Shown here piece by piece: positions 8,046 through 17,853 of a stretch of DNA of 64,000 nucleotides. The stretch spans positions 62,001 to 126,000 of the forward strand of contig NZ_BLIV01000004.1 in the NCBI RefSeq assembly GCF_009811755.1, given 5' to 3'. The translations under genes were made by a program, and so were the position numbers. The notes beneath the pieces are model-generated. The model was not told the origin of the DNA, ran no database searches, and worked only from the letters and a program-made list of their open reading frames with translations. This stretch comes from Roseobacter cerasinus. GTDB taxonomy: Bacteria; Pseudomonadota; Alphaproteobacteria; Rhodobacterales; Rhodobacteraceae. Each line of letters begins with the position of its first letter. The first letter of the stretch is position 1.

Positions 8046-10484
8046 CTACTTTCTCGGTTTTGCGCGCAAGGTCGGGTCGGCCTGCGTGGGGTCTTCCGGC
8101 CAGGGATGGCGCGGGTACAGCCCGCGCATGTCCTTGCGCACATCAGCATAGGAGCTGGCCCAGAAGCCGGGCAAATCCTGCGTCACCTGAAGCGGGCGCT
8201 GCGCGGGAGACAGCAGGGTCAGCAAGACCGGGGCGCCCGCGACCTTGGGGTGCCGGGTCACGCCGAACAGCTCCTGCAAGCGGACAGCGATATGCGGCTG
8301 CCCGTCCTCATAGGTGATGGGGACTTGTCGCCCGAGCGGCGTGGTGAAATGCGCAGGGGCCGCGCGGTCGAGCGCCTGCTGCTGATCCCAGCTGAGCCGT
8401 GCGCGAAGCGCAGGCAACAGGTCAAATGCCTTCCAGTCGGCGGCAGTCTTGACCCCGATGATATGCGGCAGCAGCCAGTCTTCGAGGCTCTTCATGAGAT
8501 GACTTTCTGAGAAGTCGGGGTAGTCCGGGTCGGAATGGCCCATGAGCCTCACGCGCGCCAGAAAACGCGCCGTTTTGGCGTCGGGCAGAAGGCCAAGCTG
8601 GCGCACACCGTCGAGCATGGCTATGGCGATGGTTTTGGGTGGGGCGTCGTGCCAGGCGCGGTCATCCAGCACAAGCGCGCCCAGTTGTTCCTGCCTGCGA
8701 GCCTGCACGGCATTGGCCCGCCGCGACCATTGGCAACTGTCATGCCACTGGATCTGATCGGCGAAGGTCTCGCGCAGCTCAGCGTTAGAGAGCGCAGCCG
8801 CCTGCCGGATGCGCGCCTCGCGCGGGTCACCGTCGAGGTCGGTGGCCACGAGGAACGGCGTGTTTGCCAGCGGGTCACCGGCGGGGAGCACGGCGCCCTT
8901 GCCACCCGAGAGAACGTAGCGGGGCGCATCCCCGGGCCGCCGCGCGCCAATGCGATCCGGGTAAGCGAGTGCCGCCAGAATGCCGGGGCTGTTCGGACCT
9001 TGTCTGCGGTTGGCCTTGGCGAGACGTCTTGCCTCATCTCGGATGCGCGCCACCGTCGCGCGGTGTGGTTCCCACCCGTGTTCGGCCTGAAAGGCGGCTG
9101 GCGATTTGACGGCAGAAAGACGCAGTACCAAATCTACGGGACTGTTTCGCAGAACATCGCGTTCTGACAAGATTGCAGCGAAAAGCGGTGCATCTTTGCC
9201 GCCTTTTGCAACCATATGGGCAAGGCGCGGGTGCAATGGCAGTGCCGATAGGGCCTTTCCATGGGCGGTGATCCGGCCTTGCTCATCCAGCGCACCCAGC
9301 ATGGTCAGCACCGCCTGCGCCTCGGCGTAGCGGCCCGCATGGGGTGGGGTAACAAAGGGCATCTGGTCAGGTCGGCTGCCCCAGGCGGCCAGTTCCAACG
9401 CGAGGCCAGTCAGATCGCCCGCCTCGATTTCGGCGGGTGGGTGCGACTGCAGGGCACCGTCTTCGCCCCGGGTCCAGAGCTTGTAGCAATGGCCCGGTGC
9501 CACGCGGCCCGCGCGGCCCATCCGTTGGGTTGCTTCGGCGCGGGTCACACGCGTGGTGATCAGCCGCGACATGCCAGAGGCGGGGTCGAATTCGGCCCTC
9601 CGGGCGAGGCCTGCATCGACCACAATGCGAATACTTTCGATGGTCAGCGAGGTTTCCGCGATGGACGTGGCAAGCACCACTTTGCGCCCCCGTGCTGCGG
9701 GTGCAATCGCTGCGCGCTGATCCTTGAAGGGCATGGCACCAAAGAGGGGATGCAGGCTGACATCCGCGCCGATGTGGGGCCGCAAGGCGGCCTCGGTGCG
9801 CCGGATCTCTCCTTCGCCCGGCAGGAACACCAGCGCGCTGCCATCACTTTCGGCCAGCGCCATCAAGGTCAGCTCCGCCGCCGCCTGTTCCAGCCGGCGT
9901 GTCTTTGGCGTGGGCTTTGGCAGCCAATGCGGTGTGACCTCGAAGGCGCGGCCTTCGGACGTCAGGATCGGGGCCTGCATCAGATCGGCGATGGGCCCGG
10001 CATCCAGCGTGGCTGACATGGCCACCAGCATCAGATCCTCCCGCAAAGCGCTGGCAACGTCGAGGCACAGCGCAAGGCCCAGATCTGCGTTCAGCGACCG
10101 TTCGTGGAATTCATCGAAGATGACGGCGCCGATGCCCAGCAGATCGGGCTGGGACTGGATCATACGGGTCAGGATGCCTTCGGTGACCACTTCGATGCGG
10201 GTGGCTTCCGACACTTTCGCCTGCCCGCGAATGCGGTAGCCGACGGTTTCACCGACAGCCTCGCCCAGTGTCTCGGCCATCCGCTCGGCAGCGGCGCGGG
10301 CGGCGAGGCGACGCGGCTCCAGCATGAGGATTTTGCCGGTGGTCAGCCCGGCCTCAAGGATGGCCAGCGGCACGCGGGTGGTCTTACCAGCACCTGGCGG
10401 GGCCTGCAGGACCAGACGCCCTGTCTTGCGCAACGTCTCCGTGACCTCGGGCAGGATATCGTCAATGGGCAGATCGAACGGCAT
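8046..10484 (-). CDS. hrpB: ATP-dependent helicase HrpB
   Basis: An 812-residue DEAH-box helicase. Walker A is APPGAGKTT with Lys34, the Walker B/DEAH-type motif is DEFH at 124-127, followed by the SATLD motif, helicase C, HA2 and the C-terminal HrpB domain. The frame stays open 63 codons upstream, but that extension would overlap the divergent meaB gene. MPFDLPIDDILPEV is the conserved family N-terminus, so the ATG at 10484 is preferred. HrpB proteins are bacterial RNA-helicase-like; their role is poorly defined. Confidence 0.93.
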   Translation of the reverse strand: MPFDLPIDDILPEVTETLRKTGRLVLQAPPGAGKTTRVPLAILEAGLTTGKILMLEPRRLAARAAAERMAETLGEAVGETVGYRIRGQAKVSEATRIEVVTEGILTRMIQSQPDLLGIGAVIFDEFHERSLNADLGLALCLDVASALREDLMLVAMSATLDAGPIADLMQAPILTSEGRAFEVTPHWLPKPTPKTRRLEQAAAELTLMALAESDGSALVFLPGEGEIRRTEAALRPHIGADVSLHPLFGAMPFKDQRAAIAPAARGRKVVLATSIAETSLTIESIRIVVDAGLARRAEFDPASGMSRLITTRVTRAEATQRMGRAGRVAPGHCYKLWTRGEDGALQSHPPAEIEAGDLTGLALELAAWGSRPDQMPFVTPPHAGRYAEAQAVLTMLGALDEQGRITAHGKALSALPLHPRLAHMVAKGGKDAPLFAAILSERDVLRNSPVDLVLRLSAVKSPAAFQAEHGWEPHRATVARIRDEARRLAKANRRQGPNSPGILAALAYPDRIGARRPGDAPRYVLSGGKGAVLPAGDPLANTPFLVATDLDGDPREARIRQAAALSNAELRETFADQIQWHDSCQWSRRANAVQARRQEQLGALVLDDRAWHDAPPKTIAIAMLDGVRQLGLLPDAKTARFLARVRLMGHSDPDYPDFSESHLMKSLEDWLLPHIIGVKTAADWKAFDLLPALRARLSWDQQQALDRAAPAHFTTPLGRQVPITYEDGQPHIAVRLQELFGVTRHPKVAGAPVLLTLLSPAQRPLQVTQDLPGFWASSYADVRKDMRGLYPRHPWPEDPTQADPTLRAKPRK

Positions 10485-10577
10485 GGCCCCGGTGTAGCGA
10501 ATAGCCGCCACTTCGCCAAGCACTGGACATTTGCGCGGGCCTGCCGGAAAACCAGCGGGACAAAGAGGACGGGCGCC

Positions 10578-11567
10578 ATGGATATTGCCGATCTGACACG
10601 CGGTGTGATTGCGGGAGAGCGCCGCGCGCTGGCGCGGGCCATCACGCTGGTGGAAAGCGCGCGGGCGGACCACAAGGCGCAGGCAACGGCCCTGCTGGAG
10701 GCGCTGCCGAAAGACCGGCAGGCGCTGCGCATTGGGCTTTCGGGCACGCCAGGGGTGGGCAAATCCACCTTCATCGAAGCCTTTGGTATGATGCTGGTGG
10801 AGCGGGGGCTGAAGGTGGCGGTGCTGGCGGTTGATCCCTCCTCGACACGCTCTGGCGGGTCTATCCTCGGGGACAAGACGCGGATGGACCGGCTGTCGCG
10901 CGCGGAGGGCGCCTTCATCCGGCCCTCACCAAGCCAGACGCACTTGGGCGGCGTGGCGCGGCGGTCCCGCGAGGTTGTGGCGCTCTGCGAGGGCGCGGGC
11001 TTCGACGTGATCCTGATCGAGACGGTCGGAGTGGGGCAGTCTGAGACCGTGGTGGCGCAAATGGCGGATATCTTTCTGCTGCTGCTCGCACCTGCAGGCG
11101 GGGACGAGTTGCAGGGGGTGAAACGCGGGATCATGGAGATCGCTGACATCATCCTGATCAACAAGGCGGATGGCGATCTGAAACCGGCAGCGACGCGGAC
11201 CTGTGCGGATTACGCAGGCGCTCTGCGGCTTCTGCGCAAGCGACCGCAGGATCCGGAGGAGATTCCCAAGGCGATGATGGTGTCCGCCGCAGAGAACACG
11301 GGCATTGAGGATGTCTGGCAGGATCTTGAAAGCGTGCGGGCGTGGCGGGCAGAGCATGGGTTCTGGGACAGAACGCGGGCGGATCAGGCGCGCTATTGGT
11401 TCGAAGAGGAGGTGAAAACCGCCCTGCTGTCACAGTTGCAAACGCCCCAGGCACGCCGCGCACTGGCGGAGCTGGGCGCAGCTGTTGCGAAAGGGGAGAC
11501 AGCGCCATCAGCGGCGGCAGCAGAGTTTCTGGCAGGATTGTCGCAAGGTGAGGCGTCAAATGCTTGA
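10578..11567 (+). CDS. meaB: Methylmalonyl-CoA mutase-associated GTPase MeaB
   Basis: A 329-residue G3E-type GTPase that protects and reloads the B12-dependent methylmalonyl-CoA mutase. The P-loop GTPGVGKST is at 56-64, the DPSSTRSGGSILGDKTRM block and the ETVGVGQSE switch follow, and NKADGD is the guanine-specificity motif. AGAGGA at 10564-10569 precedes the ATG; a longer in-frame reading upstream would run through hrpB on the other strand and is rejected. Methylmalonyl-CoA mutase serves the ethylmalonyl-CoA/propionate route, which also uses the mcl1 product encoded at 55.7-56.7 kb. Confidence 0.95.
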   Translation: MDIADLTRGVIAGERRALARAITLVESARADHKAQATALLEALPKDRQALRIGLSGTPGVGKSTFIEAFGMMLVERGLKVAVLAVDPSSTRSGGSILGDKTRMDRLSRAEGAFIRPSPSQTHLGGVARRSREVVALCEGAGFDVILIETVGVGQSETVVAQMADIFLLLLAPAGGDELQGVKRGIMEIADIILINKADGDLKPAATRTCADYAGALRLLRKRPQDPEEIPKAMMVSAAENTGIEDVWQDLESVRAWRAEHGFWDRTRADQARYWFEEEVKTALLSQLQTPQARRALAELGAAVAKGETAPSAAAAEFLAGLSQGEASNA

Positions 11568-11705
11568 TTTCCGCGACTGGCCGGGTTGACCGAGCGGGTG
11601 ATTCCCACTAAAGCCAGCAAACGAATTTCCGGGGCGCGGCCTTTGGCTGCCCCCTTTTGTCGTCCTACGGACCGCCGGGGCGACGCTTAGCAAAAGGATA
11701 GACCC

Positions 11706-12005
11706 ATGTCGCGCGTTTGCGAACTGACCGGAAAAGGCCCGATGACTGGCAACAATGTCAGCCACGCCAACAACAAAACCCGCCGGCGCTTTCTGCCGAA
11801 CCTGAACGACGTGTCGCTGCAGTCCGAAGCTCTGGGCCGCGCGTTCAAGTTCCGCATCTCCGCTGCTGCACTGCGTACGGTGGATCACCGCGGTGGGCTC
11901 GACAAATTCATGGCCAAAGCCAAGGACAGCGAGCTGTCGCCCAACGCGCTGAAAGTGAAGAAGGCGATTGCAAAAGCCTCCGATACGGCAGAAGCGCTCA
12001 GCTAA
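11706..12005 (+). CDS. rpmB: 50S ribosomal protein L28
   Basis: A 99-residue protein beginning [20 protein letters not shown] with [12 protein letters not shown], the conserved L28 N-terminus. AAAAGGA at 11692-11698 serves as ribosome site. It is monocistronic and followed directly by an intrinsic terminator. The alphaproteobacterial form carries a C-terminal extension ([16 protein letters not shown]). Confidence 0.97.
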   Translation: MSRVCELTGKGPMTGNNVSHANNKTRRRFLPNLNDVSLQSEALGRAFKFRISAAALRTVDHRGGLDKFMAKAKDSELSPNALKVKKAIAKASDTAEALS

Positions 12006-12028
12006 CCTCCTTCTGCTTTTAAGATTTG

Positions 12029-12062
12029 AAACCCCTGCCCACAATCGGGCGGGGTTTTTTGT
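12029..12062 (+). terminator. Rho-independent terminator after rpmB
   Basis: Stem AAACCCC-T-GCCC / GGGC-GGGGTTT with a one-base bulge and ACAATC loop, followed by a run of six T. It starts 24 bases past the rpmB stop and reads in the gene's direction. Confidence 0.85.
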
Positions 12063-12191
12063 TTTGATGCATTGGGCAACGATCCAGCGACGAACCTCTC
12101 GGCTGTCCTGCCCGGTTGGCAAGCCGGGCAGCGCACGCGCCCCCTCGATGGGGGCAAGGGCGCTTCTTTTCTGCGGCGTGCAGGGCATCGG

Positions 12192-12884
12192 TCAGCGTCC
12201 CAAAAGTTCATCTACCCAAACGGGAAGCGTTTCGCTGGCAGAGCCGATGCGGATGTCGTCGAACTGGCTGCCCTGAAGCGAGGGTTCCAGATTGAATTCG
12301 ACGGTCTGAGCCCCGGCGCGCCGCGCTTCGGCGACAAAACCGGCAGCGGGGTAGACATTGCCCGAGGTGCCGATGCTCGCAAAGACATCAGCGCTGGCCA
12401 GATGCTCGAAAATCTCATCCATGTCATAGGGCATCTCCCCGAACCAGACGATATCGGGCCGCGCGGCGGGGCTGTTGCAGGCCGGGCAGATATCGCCCGG
12501 TGCCATGACAAGCGGGGCGGGCCAGCGGTGGTCACAGGCCGCACAGAGCGCGGATTTCAGCGCGCCATGCATATGCATGACTTTTTGACTTCCTGCCTTC
12601 TCGTGCAGGTCGTCCACATTCTGGGTGATCACAATCACTTCGCCACCAAATGCCTCTTCGAGCCGCGCGAGTGCGCGATGACCCTCGTTCGGCTCCGCTT
12701 TGGCAGCCTGCGCGCGGCGGGCGTTGTAAAAGTTGACCACCAGCCTGGGGTCCCGCGCAAAGCCTTCCGGCGTGGCCACATCCTCTATCCGGTGCTGCGC
12801 CCAGAGCCCGCCTTCGGCCCGGAAAGTCCCCAAACCACTTTCAGCGGAGATTCCGGCGCCGGTCAGGATGGCAATTTTCTTCAT
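12192..12884 (-). CDS. cobB: NAD-dependent protein deacylase (sirtuin, CobB type)
   Basis: A 230-residue class III sirtuin. GAGISAESGLGTFR binds NAD, TQNVDDLHE and HMHG carry the catalytic Asn/Asp and His, and two cysteine pairs (CAAC and CPAC) form the zinc site. The FYNARR segment supplies the Tyr and Arg that in CobB and SIRT5 recognise acidic acyl groups, so succinyl-lysine is a possible substrate besides acetyl-lysine. I chose the ATG at MKKIAILTGAGIS over one five codons upstream because it matches family starts; the alternative cannot be excluded. Confidence 0.93.
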   Translation of the reverse strand: MKKIAILTGAGISAESGLGTFRAEGGLWAQHRIEDVATPEGFARDPRLVVNFYNARRAQAAKAEPNEGHRALARLEEAFGGEVIVITQNVDDLHEKAGSQKVMHMHGALKSALCAACDHRWPAPLVMAPGDICPACNSPAARPDIVWFGEMPYDMDEIFEHLASADVFASIGTSGNVYPAAGFVAEARRAGAQTVEFNLEPSLQGSQFDDIRIGSASETLPVWVDELLGR

Positions 12885-12951
12885 ATCACTACGCTCCACT
12901 GCTCTGCCCCGTGATGGCGCGGGCGGCAGGCGCTGTCAAAACCTTTGGCCA

Positions 12952-13911
12952 TCATGGGGGGAGGATCTCCAGATGGCCGGACAGGAAGGGCAGGTCGGCC
13001 AGCGCAGGCGCGATCATATGCGTTTTGATCAGCCGCCGCATGGTCTGTGCGATGTTCAATGGCACGTCATCGGCCCAGTCTTCGCTGGCAAACAGCGAAA
13101 TCTGCCGCGAGAAGGGCGGGCCGGGCAGGGGGAATGCGTCGAGCTGATCGTGAAAGCGATGCGCTCGCATAAACCCCAGCGGCGTCGTGATCGTCCAGCC
13201 GATGCCGCGCGCAACCATCGCCATCAGCGCCAGATGGCTGCCGATGTCAAACCGTTCCGGATACGCGCTGAGATCCGCCGCCATATGCGCGTCGATCTGT
13301 CGGCGGATCAACTGGTCCGGATCATAGCGCAACAAGGGCAGCGTGCCCGGTTGTGGCAGCGTGTTTTCGGCCAGTTTCGTGCCTTTGGGCACCACCAGCA
13401 TGAAGGGATCGCGGGCCAGCGGGTGTTCGACCACCCCTTCGAGCACCCGGCCCGTGCTGGCAGAAATTGTCAAATGCAGGCGCTTTTCGGAAATGGCCGC
13501 CGTCAGATCGTTGCTGGAGGCCGTGATCATCTTAAACTGGCACCCCGTCAGGCTTTCGGCCAGGATCGTCGCGAGGCGCGGCGTCACACTATCGTCAAAA
13601 TCGTCAATGATCCCAAGGCTGAGCGCGCGCAGATGGGCAAGGTCCATCACCGTGATTTCGCTTTGTGCCAGACGCAATTCGGCCAGCGCGACTTCGGCGC
13701 GGTGGAGAAAGAGCGTGCCAGCCGGTGTCAGATGCATGGGACGGCGCGTGTGATCGACCAATTCCGTATTCAGGGCGGTTTCCAGATTGCGCAGCTGTTG
13801 GCTGACCGCCGGCTGGCTCAACCCGGTGCGCGCGGCTGCCTTGGCGACGGACCCTGTCGCAGCGAGCGCTTCGAACACTTCCAGCCCGCGCAGGGTGATC
13901 CCCTTCATCAT
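12952..13911 (-). CDS. LysR-family transcriptional regulator
   Basis: A 319-residue LTTR. The winged helix-turn-helix is at about 6-65, with the recognition region GSVAKAAARTGLSQPAVSQQ (20-39). The remainder is a periplasmic-binding-like effector domain. It is divergent from a carbon-nitrogen hydrolase gene with a 169-base gap, the standard arrangement in which a LysR protein controls its neighbour. The effector is unknown. Confidence 0.92.
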   Translation of the reverse strand: MMKGITLRGLEVFEALAATGSVAKAAARTGLSQPAVSQQLRNLETALNTELVDHTRRPMHLTPAGTLFLHRAEVALAELRLAQSEITVMDLAHLRALSLGIIDDFDDSVTPRLATILAESLTGCQFKMITASSNDLTAAISEKRLHLTISASTGRVLEGVVEHPLARDPFMLVVPKGTKLAENTLPQPGTLPLLRYDPDQLIRRQIDAHMAADLSAYPERFDIGSHLALMAMVARGIGWTITTPLGFMRAHRFHDQLDAFPLPGPPFSRQISLFASEDWADDVPLNIAQTMRRLIKTHMIAPALADLPFLSGHLEILPP

Positions 13912-14080
13912 TGCTGTCTGACCCTATGCAGTTTTCATTTTCTTGAGGGTGATCGTGGAGATCGTCAAGAAAATATGCGGTGGAACCGCGCTTCAGTTTT
14001 GGAAATGCGAATAAGGCGCCCGGCTTGCAGCCCGCCTGCAAATCCGGGACTGTGAAGTGACAGAGATAAAGGAGCCCACG

Positions 14081-14956
14081 ATGAAAGTCGCAACCGCTGC
14101 CTATCCGCTCGACGTTCTGACGTCATGGGCGCAGTACGAGGACAAGATCAACGCCTGGATTACAGAGGCTGCAGGTCAGGGCGCGGATCTGGCAGTCTTT
14201 CCCGAATATGGTGCGATGGAACTGGCCACTTTGGCCGGGCTGGACGTTGTGGGAGATCTGGAGGCGTCCTTGTTCGCAGTTTCCGAGCGCTTGCCGGATG
14301 TAGATGCGCTGCACCAGCAATTGGCGCAAAATCATAGGGTGCATATCCTGGCCGCCTCCGGCCCGGCAGCCACCGAGACACGGCCTGTCAATCGCGCGCG
14401 GCTCTTTGCGCCAAACGGGCAGGTTGGCGCGCAAGACAAGCAGATCATGACGCGGTTCGAGCGAGACGCTTGGGGCGTTGTCGGAGGCGGCCCGCTGCAG
14501 GTGTTTGAGACAGCCTTGGGCAAGATCGGTGTGCTGATCTGTTATGATGTCGAGTTTCCATTGCTCGGGCGGGCGCTGGCGGAGTGTGACGTGATCCTTG
14601 TGCCTTCCTGTACCGAGGCCCTGTCGGGCTATTGGCGGGTGCGCATTGGCGCCATGGCGCGGGCGCTGGAAAACCAATGTGTGACGGTCATGGCCTCTCT
14701 GGTGGGCGCCGCGCCATGGTCCGAGGCCGTGGACATCTCCACCGGGGCCGGGGGCGTCTTTGGACCGCCCGACACCGGCTTTCCCGAGAGCGGCGTGTTG
14801 GCAGAAGGCATCTTGAATGCGCCCGGCTGGACCTATGCCGAGGTCGACCTTGCGGCCATTGCCCACGTGCGGGCCGATGGCATCGTGCTGGGGCGCAGCC
14901 ATTGGCCGGAACAGATCGGGCGGGATGGCCCCGCGCCAATTGTGCATATGCGTTAA
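14081..14956 (+). CDS. Carbon-nitrogen hydrolase (nitrilase superfamily)
   Basis: A 291-residue amidase/nitrilase fold enzyme. The Glu-Lys-Cys catalytic set is visible: Glu42 in FPEYGAMEL, Lys120 in AQDKQIMTRFERD and Cys155 in VLICYDVEFP. TAAAGGAG at 14067-14074 fixes the ATG at 14081; an in-frame ATG eight codons earlier lacks a ribosome site. It likely hydrolyses an amide to acid and ammonia. The divergent LysR gene is the probable regulator. Substrate not deducible. Confidence 0.9.
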   Translation: MKVATAAYPLDVLTSWAQYEDKINAWITEAAGQGADLAVFPEYGAMELATLAGLDVVGDLEASLFAVSERLPDVDALHQQLAQNHRVHILAASGPAATETRPVNRARLFAPNGQVGAQDKQIMTRFERDAWGVVGGGPLQVFETALGKIGVLICYDVEFPLLGRALAECDVILVPSCTEALSGYWRVRIGAMARALENQCVTVMASLVGAAPWSEAVDISTGAGGVFGPPDTGFPESGVLAEGILNAPGWTYAEVDLAAIAHVRADGIVLGRSHWPEQIGRDGPAPIVHMR

Positions 14957-15034
14957 TTCCCCTTGAAAAACCGCCCAAATGCGCGCATCTAAGCGGCGTC
15001 CACAAATGGGTGGGCGTGCAATGTAGGAGAAACC

Positions 15035-15253
15035 ATGGCCAAGGAAGATACGCTCGAATTTCCCGGTGTCGTGAAGGAACTCGTGCCAAATGCGACATTT
15101 CGGGTCGAGCTGGAAAACGGCCATGAGATCATCGCACATACGGCAGGAAAGATGCGCAAGAACCGCATCCGCGTTCTGGCAGGCGACAAGGTTCAGGTCG
15201 AGATGACGCCCTATGATCTGACCAAGGGTCGGATCAACTACCGCTTCAAGTAA
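15035..15253 (+). CDS. infA: Translation initiation factor IF-1
   Basis: The 72-residue product is a single S1/OB-fold domain ([20 protein letters not shown]...), nearly invariant in bacteria. TAGGAG lies 6 bases before the ATG. It heads a tight cluster infA-maf-RNase E/G-yacG in which all later genes touch or overlap, so IF-1 expression and nucleotide/RNA housekeeping are transcriptionally linked. Confidence 0.98.
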   Translation: MAKEDTLEFPGVVKELVPNATFRVELENGHEIIAHTAGKMRKNRIRVLAGDKVQVEMTPYDLTKGRINYRFK

Positions 15254-15257
15254 CCCC

Positions 15258-15833
15258 TTGTTTATTCTGGGGTCTGGAAGTCCGCGCCGCAAGGAATTGC
15301 TGGCGCAAATCGGCGTTGTGCCGGACGATATCCGCCCGCCGGACATTGATGAAGACCCTTTGAAGTGGGAGTTGCCGCGCCCTTATTGCCAGCGGATCAC
15401 CCGGGAAAAAGTAGGCGCTGTGCGGGCAGATGCAGACGACATCGTGCTTTGTGCCGATACGACCGTCGCACTCGGGCGCCGCATTTTGGGAAAGCCCGCA
15501 GATCGGGCAGAGGCCGAGGCGTTTTTACGTCTGCTGTCGGGGCGGCGCCACCGGGTGATCACCGCCGTGGCCGTGCGCCGGGGAGATCACATTTGGGAGA
15601 GCGATGTGGTCAGCACCGTGCGCATGAAGCGCCTGTCCGATGAAGATCTGCGCGGCTATCTCGCGACGGGTGATTGGCGGGGTAAAGCCGGTGCCTACGG
15701 CATTCAGGGTCCGGCAGGGCGTTTGATCCCATGGATAAGCGGATCTTTCACCGGCATCGTTGGTCTGCCTCTGGCTGAGACGGCAAACTTGCTCTCGGCG
15801 GCAGGTCTTCCTCTTTGGACTCAGACGTCATGA
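15258..15833 (+). CDS. Maf-family nucleoside triphosphate pyrophosphatase
   Basis: A 191-residue Maf protein. The phosphate loop [10 protein letters not shown] is at 6-15, the catalytic Asp67 lies in CADTTV, and YGIQGPAG is near 145-152. Maf enzymes hydrolyse non-canonical or pyrimidine NTPs to monophosphates. The only start compatible with the family N-terminus ([10 protein letters not shown]) is a TTG four bases after the infA stop. There is no strong ribosome site there, so translation probably relies on reinitiation after infA. The gene overlaps the next by four bases (ATGA). Confidence 0.92.
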   Translation: MFILGSGSPRRKELLAQIGVVPDDIRPPDIDEDPLKWELPRPYCQRITREKVGAVRADADDIVLCADTTVALGRRILGKPADRAEAEAFLRLLSGRRHRVITAVAVRRGDHIWESDVVSTVRMKRLSDEDLRGYLATGDWRGKAGAYGIQGPAGRLIPWISGSFTGIVGLPLAETANLLSAAGLPLWTQTS

Positions 15834-16852
15834 AGGGCCGCAGCATCTTTCTGGACCATATTGAAGGCCGCGAGGCTGCGGCTTTGATCGCGGATGGCCA
15901 ACTCGACGATTTGCTGGTCGACGCAGACGCACCACGCCCCGGCACGATTTACCGCGCCATTGCCGACCGGCCTGTGAAAGGGCAGGGCGGCATGTTCCTC
16001 AAGACGCCCGACGGCTCTGCCTTCCTGCGGCAGGTCAAAGGCCTGTCCCCCGGGCAGCCGCTGCTTGTGCAGGTCACCGGCTATGCCGAGCCGGGCAAGG
16101 CGCTGCCGGTCACGCAAAAGCTGCTCTTCAAAAGCCGCTATGCCATCGTGACGCCGGGCGCACCGGGGCTCAACATCAGCCGATCCATCAAGGAGGATGA
16201 CCGGCGGGATCAGCTGTTGGAGATCGCGCATGATGTGATGTCCGACGAGGCGCTTGGCCTGATCCTGCGCTCCTCCTGCGCGGATGCGGATGGCGATGAA
16301 ATCGCGGATGACATTGCGCAGATGGTCAGCCTCGCAGCGCGCGTTCTGAGCGATGTGGGCTCCGGTATGGAGACCTTGGCAGAGGGAGACGGCCCGCATA
16401 TGCTAGCCTGGCGCGACTGGGTGGGGCCCGCCGACATCCTGACTGACCAGGGCTGTTTTGAGACACATGGAATTCTTGACGCCCTTGATCAGGCCAAAGG
16501 CACCCAGATCCGGCTTGAGGGTGGTGGTGCGCTTTACATCGAACCCACTCGCGCACTTGTGGCGGTGGATGTGAACACCGGCGCTGACGCATCGCTGGCA
16601 GCTGGTCTCAAGGCCAACATGGCCTGTGCCAGGGCGCTGCCGCGCGCACTGCGCGTGAAGGGCTTGGGCGGACAAATCGTGCTCGACCTCGCGCCGATGC
16701 CCAAGAAAGACCGCCGGAGCTTCGAGACCGCGCTGCGGCAGGCATTCCGCGCAGATGATATCGACACGAGCCTTGTCGGCTGGACCCCACTGGGGCATTT
16801 TGAGCTACAGCGCAAACGCGCGCGCATGCCCCTGACTGAGGTGCTGATATGA
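15830..16852 (+). CDS. Short ribonuclease E/G family protein
   Basis: The 340-residue protein contains the RNase E/G catalytic fold, with the metal-binding VDVNTG (Asp247) and the second aspartate in [10 protein letters not shown]. It is much shorter than RNase E (900+) and shorter than RNase G (about 490). The S1 portion is abbreviated, and there is no Zn-link CPxCxG or C-terminal scaffold region. This form is regularly found between maf and yacG in Rhodobacterales. It overlaps both neighbours by four bases. Whether it cleaves RNA is untested by sequence. Confidence 0.88.
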   Translation: MKGRSIFLDHIEGREAAALIADGQLDDLLVDADAPRPGTIYRAIADRPVKGQGGMFLKTPDGSAFLRQVKGLSPGQPLLVQVTGYAEPGKALPVTQKLLFKSRYAIVTPGAPGLNISRSIKEDDRRDQLLEIAHDVMSDEALGLILRSSCADADGDEIADDIAQMVSLAARVLSDVGSGMETLAEGDGPHMLAWRDWVGPADILTDQGCFETHGILDALDQAKGTQIRLEGGGALYIEPTRALVAVDVNTGADASLAAGLKANMACARALPRALRVKGLGGQIVLDLAPMPKKDRRSFETALRQAFRADDIDTSLVGWTPLGHFELQRKRARMPLTEVLI

Positions 16853-17049
16853 GCTGCCCTATCTGCGGAAACGACATGCTGCCCGAGATGCGGCCTTTCT
16901 GTTCCAAACGCTGCGCGGACCGTGACCTCGCCCGTTGGTTTAACGGCAGCTATGCGGTGCCTTCGAACAATCCCGAAGATATCGATGCTCTGGAAGAGGC
17001 GCTCGACCAGGCCGCGCGAGACCAGCAGCGGCCTGACAAACCGCACTAA
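16849..17049 (+). CDS. yacG: DNA gyrase inhibitor / zinc protein YacG
   Basis: The 66-residue protein carries a zinc knuckle of Cys3, Cys6, Cys18 and Cys22 (CPIC...CSKRC) followed by [16 protein letters not shown], the YacG signature. The E. coli protein binds GyrB and inhibits gyrase. Last gene of the infA cluster, coupled to the RNase E/G gene by an ATGA overlap. Confidence 0.94.
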   Translation: MSCPICGNDMLPEMRPFCSKRCADRDLARWFNGSYAVPSNNPEDIDALEEALDQAARDQQRPDKPH

Positions 17050-17088
17050 CGACAGGCAGGTTCGGCGGGCTTTCAGGCCGCCGCCTCC

Positions 17089-17820
17089 CTAGAGCTTGAA
17101 GTTGGGCAGCTGGTCGAAAGCGGTGCGCAACGCATCCCCCCAGCCGGTCGAGATACTCTGATAGACATCATCCTCCGCCTCGATCCGCCGTTCCAGCAGC
17201 GGTGCGAAGCTGTCGGTCTCATAGACCATCAGATCAAACGGTGGGGCCACCGAGAGGTTCGAGCGCACTGTGGAATCGAACGACACCAGAAGCAGCTTCA
17301 CCGCATCCTCGAACGCCATCTCGGGATCATAGGCACGGACCAATATCGGCCGACCGTATTTTGTTTCTCCAATCTGGAAAAATGGCGTCTCTTCCGTGAC
17401 TTCAATGAAGTTCCCTTCTGGGTAAACCATGAACATCGTGGGCGCGCTGCCCTTGATCTGGCCCCCCAAAATCACCGTGGCCTGAAACGCCGAATCGCCG
17501 GTCTGACCCACCGGCGCGCTCTGTGCGATTACCTCTTTCAGCGTCCGCCCGACCATGCGCGCGACCTGGAACATCGATGGCGCATGCAGGATCGACGGAT
17601 CCCGTTCGCTCACCGCCTTCACGCGCTCCTCTATCATACTGACGAGGGCCTGCGTTGTGGCAAGGTTGCCAGCGGTCATCAGCGTGATCAGCCGCTCACC
17701 CGGCACCCCCCATTGAAACATCTTGCGGGTCTTGGAGAAGTTGTCGACACCCGCATTGGTGCGCGTGTCTGACATGAACACAAGGCCACGTTCCAGCCGC
17801 AGGCCCACACAATAGGTCAT
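17089..17820 (-). CDS. Anbu proteasome-like peptidase
   Basis: A 243-residue Ntn-hydrolase of the proteasome beta/HslV superfamily, matching Anbu (ancestral beta subunit; also called BPH). After Met removal the N-terminal nucleophile would be Thr2 (MTYCVGLRLERGLVFMSDTRTN). The conserved KTRKMFQW and GNLATTQALV segments follow. Structures of Anbu from other bacteria show an open helical assembly instead of closed rings. It is the last gene of a four-gene - strand cluster with a transglutaminase, an alpha-E protein and a permuted ATP-grasp protein, the arrangement described for this family. Confidence 0.93.
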   Translation of the reverse strand: MTYCVGLRLERGLVFMSDTRTNAGVDNFSKTRKMFQWGVPGERLITLMTAGNLATTQALVSMIEERVKAVSERDPSILHAPSMFQVARMVGRTLKEVIAQSAPVGQTGDSAFQATVILGGQIKGSAPTMFMVYPEGNFIEVTEETPFFQIGETKYGRPILVRAYDPEMAFEDAVKLLLVSFDSTVRSNLSVAPPFDLMVYETDSFAPLLERRIEAEDDVYQSISTGWGDALRTAFDQLPNFKL

Positions 17821-17853
17821 GGGGTTATTCCGTCTTCCATTGTCCGCACAGGC

